Positions 1-9,832 of a stretch of DNA of 64,000 bases are shown here, one piece after another (the stretch's first letter is position 1; every line of letters begins with the position of its first letter). The position numbers were made by a program, and so were the translations under genes. Below the pieces are notes generated by a model. That model had not been told where the DNA came from. It worked only from the letters and a program-made list of their open reading frames with translations, and did not search any database. The DNA comes from JAFGXT01 sp963677165 (GTDB lineage Bacteria; Verrucomicrobiota; Lentisphaeria; Victivallales; SZUA-371). Where the stretch lies: NCBI GenBank assembly GCA_963677165.2, contig CAXXSX010000002.1:3658001-3722000 (forward strand), written 5' to 3'.

Positions 1-1242
1 TAATGACGCTGCATCTTGTGTAATTGTCTGGGTCCTTGTAATTCCACCGGAGACCAGTTCTCTGATTGTTTTTACACTATTATGGGCGATTATTAACCTG
101 TTTTGCGCTAAGGATGCAAGCTGATTCTTGCATGTGTTCCAAGCTTTTAGTTGATAGATGTAGTCGGAAGACATTCTTTCGATTTGCTCAAGTTGACCGA
201 CCATTTTATTATCTACGGCTGTAGCCAGGAACTGTCTGATAATGGCATTACTTTGTTCAAGGCTTTTCTGGATTTTTTGATAGCTTTCTGAATTTGTCCT
301 GCTAAGATTTTCCAGATTTAGTATCATTATTACCCGGCTCATTGCAACCAGTTTTTCGGCATGCTCAAAGTATTCTTGAAGAATAGCCAGTTCTCCTTCA
401 GCATTTTCTGAATTCAGCAATTTCTCGGTATCTTCTGTCAATATGGCTGCTGAGGTCTTAGACTCATTTATTGGGGATTGTCCCGGTACTGCCGGTTTGC
501 TGATCTCTTCGTTGATCTTATCAGCTAGTTTCAACATTTGTTCTGCGGTAGCTTTTGTTTCTGGTGTATCGGCTACTTGCTGGTACTGTTTAATTGTCTG
601 GATATTATTTTTCAGGAGCATTGTTGCCTGTCTGGCAAATTCAGGACTTTGGCTCTGGTGATATTTAAAACTTAGCAGTCTGATTTTATTGCTTTCATTT
701 AGGATTGTTGTGAGAAATCCTTTATGTTTACTTTCTAGCGTTGTTTTGGTTACCATGTTTTTCTTGATCGAATTACGCAGAGATACTGTTTCTGTGATAA
801 ATTTATTTCCAGTTGTTTTCAGTTGTTGTTCTACAGCTTTTTGTTGTTGAAACTGTTTTGCGGTTTCTGTGATATAATCATCGTATCTATGGATGTTTTT
901 TTCCACTCTGCTCAAGCCGGTCTTCATTTTTGCCAGTTCCGGTTTGTTTTTACAGATATCTTTCCCATCTTCAATTGTTTGATAGATTTCTTTGAAAATC
1001 TTTTTACCCTGTTCAAGAAAAGCTTGGCTTCCGGTGTAGTTATAACCTCTCATGGTGAACATTAACTGGTTTATTTTCAGTTCGAGGTTTGATTCCAGTT
1101 CCATTCCCGGCATATAGGTTTCGGCAAGAGCATTTGAGTTGCTTTTTACTCGGTTCATATTAAAAACGGCCAGGCCGCCAAGTATAATTGCGATTAGTAT
1201 TATTGCAGTGTACCCGCTTCCTATTTTTGTACAAAGTTTCAT
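1..1242 (-). CDS. Methyl-accepting chemotaxis protein, N-terminal part (cut by window edge)
   Basis: The minus-strand reading frame is open from an ATG at 1242 to base 1 without a stop, so 414 codons are visible and the C-terminus lies outside the window. The protein begins with a short basic segment and one hydrophobic helix (about residues 8-28), followed by a long Gln/Glu/Lys-rich, all-helical region typical of a chemoreceptor ligand-binding domain, perhaps of the helical bimodular (HBM) type. The second membrane helix, HAMP and signalling domain are not reached. An AAAGGA ribosome site lies 10 bases before the start. cheW ends 14 bases upstream on the same strand, which supports an operon and the receptor call. 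The ligand cannot be told. Confidence 0.8.
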   Translation of the reverse strand, partial: MKLCTKIGSGYTAIILIAIILGGLAVFNMNRVKSNSNALAETYMPGMELESNLELKINQLMFTMRGYNYTGSQAFLEQGKKIFKEIYQTIEDGKDICKNKPELAKMKTGLSRVEKNIHRYDDYITETAKQFQQQKAVEQQLKTTGNKFITETVSLRNSIKKNMVTKTTLESKHKGFLTTILNESNKIRLLSFKYHQSQSPEFARQATMLLKNNIQTIKQYQQVADTPETKATAEQMLKLADKINEEISKPAVPGQSPINESKTSAAILTEDTEKLLNSENAEGELAILQEYFEHAEKLVAMSRVIMILNLENLSRTNSESYQKIQKSLEQSNAIIRQFLATAVDNKMVGQLEQIERMSSDYIYQLKAWNTCKNQLASLAQNRLIIAHNSVKTIRELVSGGITRTQTITQDAASL

Positions 1243-1256
1243 TGGTCAAATTTCCT

Positions 1257-1778
1257 TTAGAGTTTATTGAATACAGAGAGTTCGGACGGAGAAAGCAACT
1301 TATCTACATTAAGAAGAATCTTTACGTCGTCTCCGACCTTTCCTAATCCAAGGATAAAGTCTTCCTGATCTGTTTCATCAATCATTGAAGGCGGATCAAT
1401 TGCTTCGGAAGCGATATTAAGCACTTCTTTTACTTCATCGATAATAACGCCGATGGTATAGCTGTCATTCTGATTTGCTACTTGTAGGACTATGATGCAG
1501 GTTTTATCAGAGTCTTCTTGTTGAGATAGTCCGAATTTTAGACGAAGTTCCATTACCGGAATGATTTTACCCCGGAGATTAATTACGCCGCGAACGAACT
1601 CTTTGACCCGTGGAACCCGGGTGACATTCTGCATCCTGATAATTTCCTGAATTTTGGTAATCTGGATGCCGTAAGTTTCCTGTCCAAGAAAAAAAGTCAG
1701 GTATTTACCGCCGAGTTCCGGAACAGGCTTTCCTGTTGCTTTTGTTTCTGTTGGAGAGGAGGTTGTTTCTACACTCAT
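1257..1778 (-). CDS. cheW: Chemotaxis coupling protein CheW
   Basis: CheW bridges chemoreceptors and the CheA kinase. The protein of about 173 residues has the CheW core: YLTFFLGQETYGIQITKIQEI, then the conserved RVPRVKEFVRGVINLRGKIIP segment and a closing DEVKEVLNI stretch. Length is normal for the family. The start at 1778 is preferred because an AAGGTG ribosome site lies 7 bases upstream; a GTG in frame at 1787 overlaps that site. It is followed within 14 bases by the chemoreceptor gene, so both are probably cotranscribed. No cheA or cheY is in the window, so this could be a receptor-specific extra CheW. Confidence 0.93.
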   Translation of the reverse strand: MSVETTSSPTETKATGKPVPELGGKYLTFFLGQETYGIQITKIQEIIRMQNVTRVPRVKEFVRGVINLRGKIIPVMELRLKFGLSQQEDSDKTCIIVLQVANQNDSYTIGVIIDEVKEVLNIASEAIDPPSMIDETDQEDFILGLGKVGDDVKILLNVDKLLSPSELSVFNKL

Positions 1779-2235
1779 TTCACACACCTTGGTTTCTGAA
1801 TTTGAATTAATTCCTTCTTGTAAGTTATAGGATTATTAAAGTTATTGTTTTATTTACTGTTTGAAATTCTTTTGGGTTAAATGCTTGTTTGATTATAAAA
1901 TAACTTTGAGAAAGTAGCTGAATTGCTGGAAGGGAATATTACTGCTCTGTTGAAAATGATCATGTTTTACTGTTTTAATTAAATCTTATAATTATTTATT
2001 TTTTGTTTTAACTCAAATTTTATAAGAGTATATTGATTAAAGTGTTTTTTATCAATATGGTTAACAGTAAACTAATAAAGAGCTAATGCTGCCTGTGTTT
2101 GTTTTAATGCAATGCAAATATTACAAGCTACTGTCCCCAATGAGGACGGTGGTATAGTTTGTGTTTGAGTATTGCTCGTTGCTCAGATTTTTTAACGATT
2201 GGTACTTTGAATATATAATTTTATCTTACTGAACT
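1779..2235. other. AT-rich intergenic region upstream of cheW
   Basis: About 450 bases without a convincing gene. It is very AT-rich and must hold the promoter of cheW (read leftwards) and the 3' end of the PfkB transcript. A short stem (GTCC with GGAC around 2126-2140) is visible but has no T-run, so no terminator is called. Confidence 0.5.
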
Positions 2236-3126
2236 TTAATCCTGGTATGTGGTCAAATATTCAGGTAGAATTGGAGTTGCTCCTTTCTGAGAACAGACGT
2301 ATGTTGCTACTTGATTGGCAAATTTATTAATTCTTTTTAATGACCAGCCATGAAGGAGTCCCATGCAGAGAGATGCGGTAAAGGAATCTCCCGCTCCCAC
2401 TGAATCCACGGCTAGTCCTTCGCAACCATGGAAGTCATCCATTTCATCTGTGCCAAGAAGAATGCTGCCGTCGGGACCGCGGGTGTAAGCAATAACTTTC
2501 AGATCAAATTGTTGGCGCAATGTATCTAATTGCTCGAGGACATTACCTGTAAGATTGAAGTATTCAGCCAAAGTTGGTAGCTCTTCATCGCTGAGTTTTA
2601 AAATATTGGCAAGCTTTAATGATTCATTGATAATTTCTTTTGAATAGTAGGACTGCCTCAGATTTACATCGAAAACCTTCAGCGCCTTTAGAGGCGTATC
2701 ATTTAGAAAAGCCTGTATCGTGTGACGTGACTCATTTGAACGTTGCGAGAGGGAGCCGAAGCATACGGCATCAAGTGTCTCCGCTGTTATTTTGAGAATT
2801 TCTCCATTCTGAATGTGATCCCATGCCACGTTTTCTTGAATTGTATAGCAGGGTTTTCCTGTCTTGTCGAGGAATACCTGAACGGTTCCTGTTGGATGTT
2901 CCTGGCTTTCGAAAATATAGTTGCCGTCGACATTTATGCGGGTGAGTTGTTCGCGAATCTCAAGGCCAAGCTCATCGGCGCCAATACAGCTTATCGGATA
3001 GGCTTTTGCGCCAAGTTGGTTACAATGGCATACAAAATTAGTCGGAGCGCCGCCAAGTCGCTTATGGGTCGGGAAAATATCCCAAAGTAATTCGCCAATG
3101 CCTGCTACCGTGAACTGCTCTTTCAT
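2236..3126 (-). CDS. PfkB-family sugar kinase, fructokinase-like
   Basis: A cytoplasmic ATP-dependent kinase of the ribokinase/PfkB family, 296 residues, the usual length. The N-terminal substrate-binding motif GGAPTNFVCH is followed by a CIGADELG segment, and the C-terminal signature DSVGAGDSFTA carries the catalytic base Asp and the anion-hole glycines. The N-terminal motif and overall spacing resemble bacterial fructokinases, but the exact sugar is not proven. CAGGAT lies 7 bases before the ATG. The gene is divergent from the GntR/LacI-type regulator at 3353, which probably controls it. Confidence 0.88.
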   Translation of the reverse strand: MKEQFTVAGIGELLWDIFPTHKRLGGAPTNFVCHCNQLGAKAYPISCIGADELGLEIREQLTRINVDGNYIFESQEHPTGTVQVFLDKTGKPCYTIQENVAWDHIQNGEILKITAETLDAVCFGSLSQRSNESRHTIQAFLNDTPLKALKVFDVNLRQSYYSKEIINESLKLANILKLSDEELPTLAEYFNLTGNVLEQLDTLRQQFDLKVIAYTRGPDGSILLGTDEMDDFHGCEGLAVDSVGAGDSFTASLCMGLLHGWSLKRINKFANQVATYVCSQKGATPILPEYLTTYQD

Positions 3127-3324
3127 AAATAAATCCTGTCTTTTTTTATTGTTTTTTCAGAAAATACAGGATATTTGTTTAAATGTCAATGTTTAATTTA
3201 CAAATAGTTTTCATTTAAAGTAATATTAATGTAATGTTTTTATTTAACGTGTGTGTTTGAACTTGAGGGTTTATGGGAAATTACATAATTAACAAGAATA
3301 TCTGTATCGTATCTTGATTTATTA

Positions 3325-3344
3325 TTACATTTAGGTTACATTTA
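3325..3344. promoter_or_regulatory. Tandem direct repeat in the divergent PfkB/regulator spacer
   Basis: TTACATTTA occurs twice with an 11-base period (3325-3333 and 3336-3344), directly before the regulator start at 3353. One helical turn of spacing suits cooperative regulator binding. It is only a candidate operator. The rest of the 226-base spacer is AT-rich and holds the promoters for both genes. Confidence 0.3.
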
Positions 3345-3352
3345 ATACTGTT

Positions 3353-4450
3353 ATGGTAGCAAAACAGAATAAAGCATTGGAAATTTACAAGTACCTGAAG
3401 CGCAAAATTGATGAAGGCAGCTTCGGGCTGGATGACTTGTTGCCGACTGATTACCAGCTGGCGGAGAAATTCAATGTTTGTCGTCCGACGGCCGCAGGTG
3501 CGGTGAAGCGTTTGCGAAGCGAAGGATATGTTGACAGAAGAGCCGGTTATGGTACTTATGTTACAAAGTCTGTAACACGCAAGCCTTTGGCGAAGGAACT
3601 GACATTAGGACTTATTATTCCCGGTCTTGGTGAAACAGAGATATTTGATCCGATATGCGGACAAATTGCCAATCTGGCGGACCAGTATAATTTTCATTTG
3701 TTATGGGGCGGCGGCGGAGGTTCTTTCGGGAAAGACGGACATGACTCAATCCGTCAGGCGGAACGGTATATTTCCAATGGAGTCGATGGTGTTTTTTTTG
3801 CTCCTTTGGAACTTAGTCCGGAACTTACAATGCAGAATAACGAGACCCTCAAAATTCTGAACGCCGCAGATATTCCAGTTGTTCTGCTTGACAGAGATGT
3901 AGTTCAGCCGCCCGGACGCAGTAAGTATGATCTGGTTGGTTTGAATAATATCGAGGCTGGATTTGTTATTGCCTCTCATCTTATGGAACAGGGATGCAGG
4001 AATATCGGCTTTTTAACCAGGCCAAATATTGCCGGAACGGTTTATTGGCGATTAATGGGGGCTCGTGAGGCTGTTTCCCGCGCAGGACTTCCTTGTGAAT
4101 GTATTAAGGTTCTTGATTTTGCCGAGCCTGTTAGGCAATTTGCCGCTGCACAGGATTTTAACGTTCTGGATGGTTTGATCTGTTATAATGATGCGATCGC
4201 CGCAACTTTGCTGGTGGAGCTCGACCGACAGGGGATTAATATTCCTGTTGATTTGAAGATATGCGCTTTTGATGACGTTAAATATGCCACATTGCTTAAG
4301 GTTCCATTGACCACCTATCATCAACCATGTCTGGATATTGCCGGGGCTGCGGTTGAAACGATGTTGTCCCGTATTCGGTATCCGGAAAGTGCTGCTCGTG
4401 AAGTCCTGCTTCGAGGCGAATTAGTTCTTCGGGAATCTTCATCTCTGTAA
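3353..4450 (+). CDS. GntR-type HTH / LacI-type sensor hybrid transcriptional regulator
   Basis: The 365-residue protein has an N-terminal winged helix of the GntR family (residues about 6-72; LPTDYQLAEKFNVCRPT and the wing RRAGYGTYV) joined to a periplasmic-binding-protein-like sensor of the LacI family (about residue 80 to the end; HLMEQGCRNIGFLTRP and CAFDDVKYATLL). Such AraR-like hybrids bind sugars and repress neighbouring catabolic genes. It is divergent from the PfkB kinase, which is the likely target. No clear ribosome site precedes the ATG at 3353, so the message may be leaderless or nearly so. Confidence 0.88.
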   Translation: MVAKQNKALEIYKYLKRKIDEGSFGLDDLLPTDYQLAEKFNVCRPTAAGAVKRLRSEGYVDRRAGYGTYVTKSVTRKPLAKELTLGLIIPGLGETEIFDPICGQIANLADQYNFHLLWGGGGGSFGKDGHDSIRQAERYISNGVDGVFFAPLELSPELTMQNNETLKILNAADIPVVLLDRDVVQPPGRSKYDLVGLNNIEAGFVIASHLMEQGCRNIGFLTRPNIAGTVYWRLMGAREAVSRAGLPCECIKVLDFAEPVRQFAAAQDFNVLDGLICYNDAIAATLLVELDRQGINIPVDLKICAFDDVKYATLLKVPLTTYHQPCLDIAGAAVETMLSRIRYPESAAREVLLRGELVLRESSSL

Positions 4451-4580
4451 TCTTTCAGATCTTCCGTTGGCACAAATAGAGCCACGATTGTTCCTCGCTG
4501 CTGGAAATGAGAGACTTTCAGGCTATATTAAACCTGATTTTGCGATTGTTGTTATTGTCATCATATTTGCATAAAATGGA

Positions 4581-6725
4581 GTGGTATCGGGTTTGAGAGG
4601 GAAAAGATTTAGCTGGTGGTTTTATTTCCTGATGTTTATGGTTGCCGTACTGACCACATTTGGGGTTAGATCATATATTTGCAATCGGGAATTAAAACGT
4701 GTCGCAGAGATTTCCGGGGTTGAATTTCCTCAGTTTATGACCGAAAGCGCAATTATGTATGATTATTCGCGACGGGTTTCCGAGGGGAAAGCCATTGCCG
4801 GGTGTGACAAGGCCCTGGCCGGAATGGAACACATACCACTCAACTATCAGATGTTTCTTGGATTGGAATACTTTCTTGGCTGGGGATATCGGATGAAGTG
4901 CGCGATATTCGGCGCGCCTGATTTGAAGAAAATGGAAACCTCGTATGAGGATAATCCTGATTTTACCAAATGGATCATGTATCAGTTGCGGCTCTGGCTT
5001 TGTCTTACGTCCGGACTTATCTTTCTCTGGCTGGTTGTGTTACGTGTCCCATGGTATTTTGCTTTGACCGGATCAATGCTTTACGCGGTCGCTCCGGCCG
5101 CGGTCGCGCGTTTTACCGGACAGGATTTACTCCGAGGCGAATTCTGTATGCCGTTCATTATTGCCTGTCTGGTCCTGTTTACCTGGACCCTGCTCAAGCC
5201 GCGTCCGTATAAATTTGTTCTTTTCGGCCTTGCGATAATATGTTCGTTTGCTTTCTGGGATGCCCCTCAGATGTTTTTCATGGTGTGGGGCGGATTCGAA
5301 CTCCTTAGAATTCTGATTGGCGGGAAAGTCAACAATCGACGTAAACATCTCTGGCTCACTGTTTATATCGCGGTAGGACTGGCTGCTGTGCTGGTTCCGT
5401 ATCATCGTTATCATATGCTGGTGGCTTCGCCGCTGCTGCTGGTGGTATTGCCGTTGCTTCTGTTTATTATGTTTCGGGCGTATCCGCGTAATCTGATTGC
5501 CAAATGGAGATACTCAATTGTTGCCGGGGTTGTGCTGGTATTGCTGTGGCGGCTGGTCAGTGGATATACCGAAAACTACGGACATTTCCTTCATTTAATG
5601 ATAGCCAAGTTGAAGTTTCTGAATCTTAAGCCCATTAACCCGGCGCTTCTCGACTTTGACTCAAGGATTTTATGGACGCCCGCGATGCATTCGGCGAACG
5701 AAGATTTAACCAAGGCATTTTTCCCGTTTGCGCTGCCGTTTACTTTATTTCTGGTTCCGGTACTACTGATTCTAAAACGTACTCGCCGGGTGTTTTTCTA
5801 TCATTTTCCAAGACTGTTTTTGCCGCTGGGTTTAACTATTGGTTTTTTTGTAGTATATGTGTTTTTTGTTCGTGCTCATGTGTTCTGCGCGGTTTTCATG
5901 TGCGTACTGCTGCCATTGCTGCTTGATTGTCTCAAACGGTCATGGTCGAAAAGAACGACAGGGAAGCGAGTGGCGGCTGTTGTTGTGCCGTTACTGCTGG
6001 GACTTCTTACGGTGTTTTATGAGGGGAAGAAGTCGTATCAGTTAAAGCGTGAATATGCGGGGGGGTACTTCAAAGAGACTGCGGCGCTGGTTAAATGGTT
6101 CCGCCATGAAAATATTAAGGGTGTTACCGCGCTGGCTGATATGGGTGTATCCCCGGTATTGAAAGCGTATTGCGGTACCAACATAATAACCCAGCCCAAG
6201 TTTGAATTGAAAAAGCCTCGCAATATTGTTGAGGAATATCTTAATGTAATGTTCCATGGTTCGGTAAAAGAATTCAAAGCATTCTGTGATAAATACGGTG
6301 TGAGCTTGATTGTTTTCGATCGCGGTAAAAGCAGTTATGAGATGCCGCTGCATATTTATTCCAGCCGCTATATTGCCAATGCCAGAACGATCAACCGCAA
6401 ATCTCCAGCTTGGCTGCTGGAAAAGAATCCCGGACAACTAAAAAACTTTTATCTGGTCAATCCGCCTAAGGGGCAGGGGTTTATTTCCGCTACTTATTAC
6501 GTTTATATCTATGTTTCCGACGCGGCGATGGAACATGCCTTGAAATCTGCGGCTTTGTCCAGCTATTATTTAAAGCGTGGTAAAATCGATATGGCCCGGC
6601 GTATGGCAAAAGTGGCGTATTCGCTGGCTCCAAATCTGGGAAAAACGTATATCGCTTATTTTAATGCATTCGGAAAAATGCCGGATGACGCACTTTCGTA
6701 TTTAAAGCTTAAGTCATCTAAATAA
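4581..6725 (+). CDS. Large multispanning membrane protein, GT-C glycosyltransferase-like
   Basis: About 710 residues with one N-terminal membrane helix and roughly ten more between residues 130 and 480, followed by a soluble C-terminal domain of about 220 residues that ends in a TPR-like helical pair (YYLKRGKIDMARRMAKVAY). The topology, and the RFTGQDLLRGEF segment in an outer loop after the third hydrophobic block, resemble STT3/PMT-like GT-C enzymes that use lipid-linked sugars; this is inference. No ATG is usable: GTG 4581 has poor ribosome-site spacing, and TTG 4593 lies 11 bases after GGAG, so the true start may be 4593. It stands alone, not in an obvious operon. Confidence 0.7.
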   Translation: MVSGLRGKRFSWWFYFLMFMVAVLTTFGVRSYICNRELKRVAEISGVEFPQFMTESAIMYDYSRRVSEGKAIAGCDKALAGMEHIPLNYQMFLGLEYFLGWGYRMKCAIFGAPDLKKMETSYEDNPDFTKWIMYQLRLWLCLTSGLIFLWLVVLRVPWYFALTGSMLYAVAPAAVARFTGQDLLRGEFCMPFIIACLVLFTWTLLKPRPYKFVLFGLAIICSFAFWDAPQMFFMVWGGFELLRILIGGKVNNRRKHLWLTVYIAVGLAAVLVPYHRYHMLVASPLLLVVLPLLLFIMFRAYPRNLIAKWRYSIVAGVVLVLLWRLVSGYTENYGHFLHLMIAKLKFLNLKPINPALLDFDSRILWTPAMHSANEDLTKAFFPFALPFTLFLVPVLLILKRTRRVFFYHFPRLFLPLGLTIGFFVVYVFFVRAHVFCAVFMCVLLPLLLDCLKRSWSKRTTGKRVAAVVVPLLLGLLTVFYEGKKSYQLKREYAGGYFKETAALVKWFRHENIKGVTALADMGVSPVLKAYCGTNIITQPKFELKKPRNIVEEYLNVMFHGSVKEFKAFCDKYGVSLIVFDRGKSSYEMPLHIYSSRYIANARTINRKSPAWLLEKNPGQLKNFYLVNPPKGQGFISATYYVYIYVSDAAMEHALKSAALSSYYLKRGKIDMARRMAKVAYSLAPNLGKTYIAYFNAFGKMPDDALSYLKLKSSK

Positions 6726-6799
6726 TATCGCGAAGCGATTTATGGTGCACGCGTTGCGTTGATTTGAGGCGAAACGCTGGCTGGCGAAGCCGAAATGCT

Positions 6800-8290
6800 T
6801 TAGCCGGTGTATCCCGGAATGTCGGTCGGGGACGCATCATGGTCCTGCAGGAGGAGGCCGGCATCCGGATTGGCGAGATAGCTTTCATCGCAACGCGGAT
6901 ACTTTTTCCATTCAAGGCCGGTTTCTGTACGTACGTATGCGTTCTCGGCTCTGACTGATTCCAGGTATTCCAACAGATCGTTTCTGATTTCCGCCTGAAT
7001 GTTTGCCACCATTGACATTCCGGCAACGTTGTGAGTGTCCGGCAGAGTTGTTTTACGGTCGAATAAGAATTCCTGGTTGTCTCCGGCAGAGTAGATATAT
7101 TTCCAATCATTGCAAACTGCCATGTATATGCCGCGGTCTTTGCTCTGGTACTGTGAAAAGACATACTTTCTTGAGTTTTTTCCGGCAGAGACATCGGCGA
7201 GGTCGATTCCATCTTGCTCGACATCGTTAAGATCGCAACCGGCGGCGTTGCAGGATGACGGCATGATATCGACAAGGCTGACCGGTTCGTTGCATTTTTT
7301 TCCGGCGGTGTATCTTTTCGGATAGCGTATAATTAGCGGAACACGTGACGAGGCATCGTGCATTCCCCGCTTACCAAAGCAGTTGAAGTCAGCAAGATAT
7401 TCGCCGTGATCGGATGCGAAAATTATCATGGTGTTATCCAGTTCGCCTGATTCTTCCAGTTCTGCCAGCATTTTGCCGATCTGATAGTCAACAAACGATA
7501 TCGTGGCGTAATAATATGCTTTCATGTTTCGGACCAGATTGTTATCAATGCCCTGGTCACGGTATTTATAACGATTTTGATGGCGGTTGATCCAGGTCAT
7601 AGAGGCTTCGCTGTTTTGCGGAACTTCCGGCAGCGGCATCATTGGTGAACGGTAAAGTTTGTGCCATGGTTTGGGCGGAGCGAACGGCGGATGCGGATGA
7701 ATAAAGCTTGAGAACAGCATCCATGGTTTATCGCTGTCGCGACGTTCTTTCAGAAAGTCAATGGTGCGTTCACCGATCCAGTTGCTCGGATGGCTTTCCG
7801 CATCGTGCAGGGATATCTGCGGGATATAGTACATTTCGCCTCGAGTGCCGTGGGGTTCGTCAAAATCGAATCCATTTTCCTGGAGCCATTTGCAGTAATC
7901 ATCCTGTGACGGATCGGAACAGCATTCCTCCTGAATTAGGCGACTTCTGAAACCACGCATCGCCAGTTTGTTCGGCGTAAAGTGACATTTGCCGATCGCG
8001 GCGGTTTCGTAACCGTTTTGTTCCAGCAGGGCAGGGAGGGAATGTCCATTATCTTCCGGCATTACGCCGTTCATAAATAGTCCGGTTTTCTGGGGGTAAA
8101 GTCCGTAGTGCATGCAACAGCGGGCCGGGACGCATACCGGAGACGGAGAATAACAGGAGGTAAAAGCGGTACCTTCATTGACCAGCCGATCCAGATTCGG
8201 CGTTTTTATAATGTTGTTTCCGAGCGCATGAATTGTATCGGCACGCTGCATGTCGGTAAAAATCAGTAGAATATTCGGTTTGTTTGCCAT
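6800..8290 (-). CDS. Family S1 sulfatase (formylglycine-dependent)
   Basis: A 496-residue arylsulfatase-fold enzyme. The N-terminal metal-binding motif NILLIFTDMQRADT and the activation motif Cys53-Val-Pro-Ala-Arg57 are both present; Cys53 would be converted to formylglycine by an FGE or anaerobic maturase, neither of which is in the window. A second metal-site motif, IIFASDHGEYLADF, follows at about residue 290. There is no signal peptide, so it may act in the cytoplasm on imported sulfated sugars. AAGGA lies 8 bases before the ATG. It is divergent from the AraC regulator at 8397, a usual arrangement for a sulfated-glycan locus. The substrate is unknown. Confidence 0.92.
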   Translation of the reverse strand: MANKPNILLIFTDMQRADTIHALGNNIIKTPNLDRLVNEGTAFTSCYSPSPVCVPARCCMHYGLYPQKTGLFMNGVMPEDNGHSLPALLEQNGYETAAIGKCHFTPNKLAMRGFRSRLIQEECCSDPSQDDYCKWLQENGFDFDEPHGTRGEMYYIPQISLHDAESHPSNWIGERTIDFLKERRDSDKPWMLFSSFIHPHPPFAPPKPWHKLYRSPMMPLPEVPQNSEASMTWINRHQNRYKYRDQGIDNNLVRNMKAYYYATISFVDYQIGKMLAELEESGELDNTMIIFASDHGEYLADFNCFGKRGMHDASSRVPLIIRYPKRYTAGKKCNEPVSLVDIMPSSCNAAGCDLNDVEQDGIDLADVSAGKNSRKYVFSQYQSKDRGIYMAVCNDWKYIYSAGDNQEFLFDRKTTLPDTHNVAGMSMVANIQAEIRNDLLEYLESVRAENAYVRTETGLEWKKYPRCDESYLANPDAGLLLQDHDASPTDIPGYTG

Positions 8291-8396
8291 CGTTTTTATC
8301 CTTATGATGTATATTTAAGATTGACAATATTAATTATACCAGCATATTTATGTTGTGTAAATATAAAAATAAGACTGAATATAGTGAAGAAAGATT

Positions 8397-9278
8397 ATGT
8401 TGGAAATGCAATGGGGTGATATTGCGCCGGAATTGCGCGGGGCAAACTATTTTAAGACGTCGGACCTGCATTTTGGTCCGCGCTATAATTATGCTTATCA
8501 GTTTCTGTATGTGTTCTTCGGGAATGTTGCCGGTACAGTAAATGGTCAGAGTATACAGCTAGAATCCGGTGAATGTTGTCTTTATGGTCCGGAGCACTGC
8601 CATGAATTTATCTGTGAAAAAGAAGAGGTTGTTGTCGGGACCGTAAATTTTTCCTGGCGGCTGGAGTCGCCGGAACGTCTGGCTATGAAGAATAGCTCTA
8701 TGAAAATACGGACTCCTGATTTAAAGCGGTTGTCTGATCCGGCTTATCGTGTTGCCGGACTGCCGAAACTTCCTTTTATTATTGAAATCCCTGACATGAG
8801 GCGTAAGGAGTTTGAACTTAGGTTGCGTGAAACCGGAATCAACTTTCGTCAGTCTGATGACGCATTGAATGTGTTGAAATATAAATCCGCCTTGCTGGAC
8901 ATGATTTATATCATAATAAGTTCTATACGTGACCAGACAGCTACTACGGAACATCCAGCTTTGGGTGCGATGAAAAAGTTTATTCAGAAAAATTACGCGT
9001 CGAATATCAATCGCGCGACAGCCGCGCATTATGTCGGGATAAGTGAAAGTCGTCTGACTGCCCTGATGCGTCGCGATATGCAATGTAATTTTACCGAATA
9101 TCTTACAGCGATACGGATGGACGCTGCCATTGAGTTGTTGTTGTATAGTCGTCAGAGCATCAAGGAAATCGCGGCACAAACCGGATTTAATGACTATAGT
9201 TACTTCGTTTCGGCCTTTCGAAAACGCTATGACGTAACACCGGGAACAGTACGACGCACCGCGTCATTGCCGATATAA
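8397..9278 (+). CDS. AraC-family transcriptional regulator
   Basis: A 293-residue regulator with an N-terminal cupin-like ligand domain (about residues 30-90; LESGECCLYGPEHCHEF resembles the conserved barrel motif) and a C-terminal double helix-turn-helix (about 190-285; ATAAHYVGISESRLTALMRRD and the second-helix signature IKEIAAQTGFNDYSYFVSAF). It is divergent from the sulfatase with a 106-base spacer and probably activates it in response to a sugar. It ends directly before a strong terminator. Confidence 0.92.
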   Translation: MLEMQWGDIAPELRGANYFKTSDLHFGPRYNYAYQFLYVFFGNVAGTVNGQSIQLESGECCLYGPEHCHEFICEKEEVVVGTVNFSWRLESPERLAMKNSSMKIRTPDLKRLSDPAYRVAGLPKLPFIIEIPDMRRKEFELRLRETGINFRQSDDALNVLKYKSALLDMIYIIISSIRDQTATTEHPALGAMKKFIQKNYASNINRATAAHYVGISESRLTALMRRDMQCNFTEYLTAIRMDAAIELLLYSRQSIKEIAAQTGFNDYSYFVSAFRKRYDVTPGTVRRTASLPI

Positions 9279-9282
9279 AAGT

Positions 9283-9330
9283 AAGCATTTCCTCCTTCGA
9301 ACAGGAAGAAAGGAGGAAATGCTTTTTTTG
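9283..9330. terminator. Strong bidirectional intrinsic terminator
   Basis: A perfect 15-base stem (9283-9297 with 9310-9324) with a 12-base loop is followed by seven T on the plus strand, and has TTACTTTT on the other side, so it can end both the AraC gene and the converging gene at 9344. Confidence 0.9.
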
Positions 9331-9343
9331 GAAAAACTGCTAT

Positions 9344-9814
9344 TTAAGATTGAATCTTTGAAATTCCGGCCAGTGAAAAATATTTTTTGCGCTTCGTTAT
9401 TTTAAATTCAAGCATATCTCCAGCTTCATTAACTACTGCCTTTACTACATAGCTATGATTGTTTTTTGCTGAATTATTAACTTTTAGTACTTGGGGTGAT
9501 TGCAGGCGCAATTTCTTTCCGCATTCCTGTAGAGTGTTAATGCTTTGAGCAACAGGATCTTTCTGTCCGGTCATTTCCCAGACTTTAGAAGAAACATTGC
9601 CGCTGGGAAAGATTTTTCTCAGTGACCTTGATTTATTTGAATTGTGCAGTTCTATAATCTGATTTACGGCTTTTACTATTTCCGCCTGTTCTTTTTCTGG
9701 TGCAGGTATAAGTTTGCCGAGTTCTGTAGATGTATCGTTGTTTCTGAATCCCATTGTCCAAGTGACCGTTGCTGCGATAAGTAAAACTCCTAATAATGTA
9801 ATTCGTTTTTTCAT
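9344..9814 (-). CDS. Small exported protein of unknown function
   Basis: A 156-residue protein not recognised as a known family. An N-terminal signal or anchor helix (MKKRITLLGVLLIAATVTW) is followed by a charged helical part (about 35-100) and a C-terminal half that looks like beta strands (about 115-155). It starts 19 bases after the pseudopilin gene at 9833-10753, in the same direction, and ends at the shared terminator, so it is probably the second gene of that operon and may act with the pseudopilin. Confidence 0.7.
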   Translation of the reverse strand: MKKRITLLGVLLIAATVTWTMGFRNNDTSTELGKLIPAPEKEQAEIVKAVNQIIELHNSNKSRSLRKIFPSGNVSSKVWEMTGQKDPVAQSINTLQECGKKLRLQSPQVLKVNNSAKNNHSYVVKAVVNEAGDMLEFKITKRKKYFSLAGISKIQS

Positions 9815-9832
9815 GATAATATTTCCTTGTAA

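Noticed and set aside
2126..2140. Possible terminator before cheW
   Set aside because: The GTCC/GGAC stem is only four pairs and lacks a T-run.
2743..3090. 115-codon plus-strand frame
   Set aside because: It lies wholly inside the PfkB kinase gene on the other strand; no ribosome site and no family pattern.
6726..6799. ATCGC-GAA-GCGAT hairpin between the membrane protein and sulfatase genes
   Set aside because: Five-base stem without T-run; it may be chance in a GC-rich spacer.
6718..7275. 185-codon minus-strand frame
   Set aside because: It overlaps the end of the sulfatase gene in another frame; composition is that of a shadow frame.
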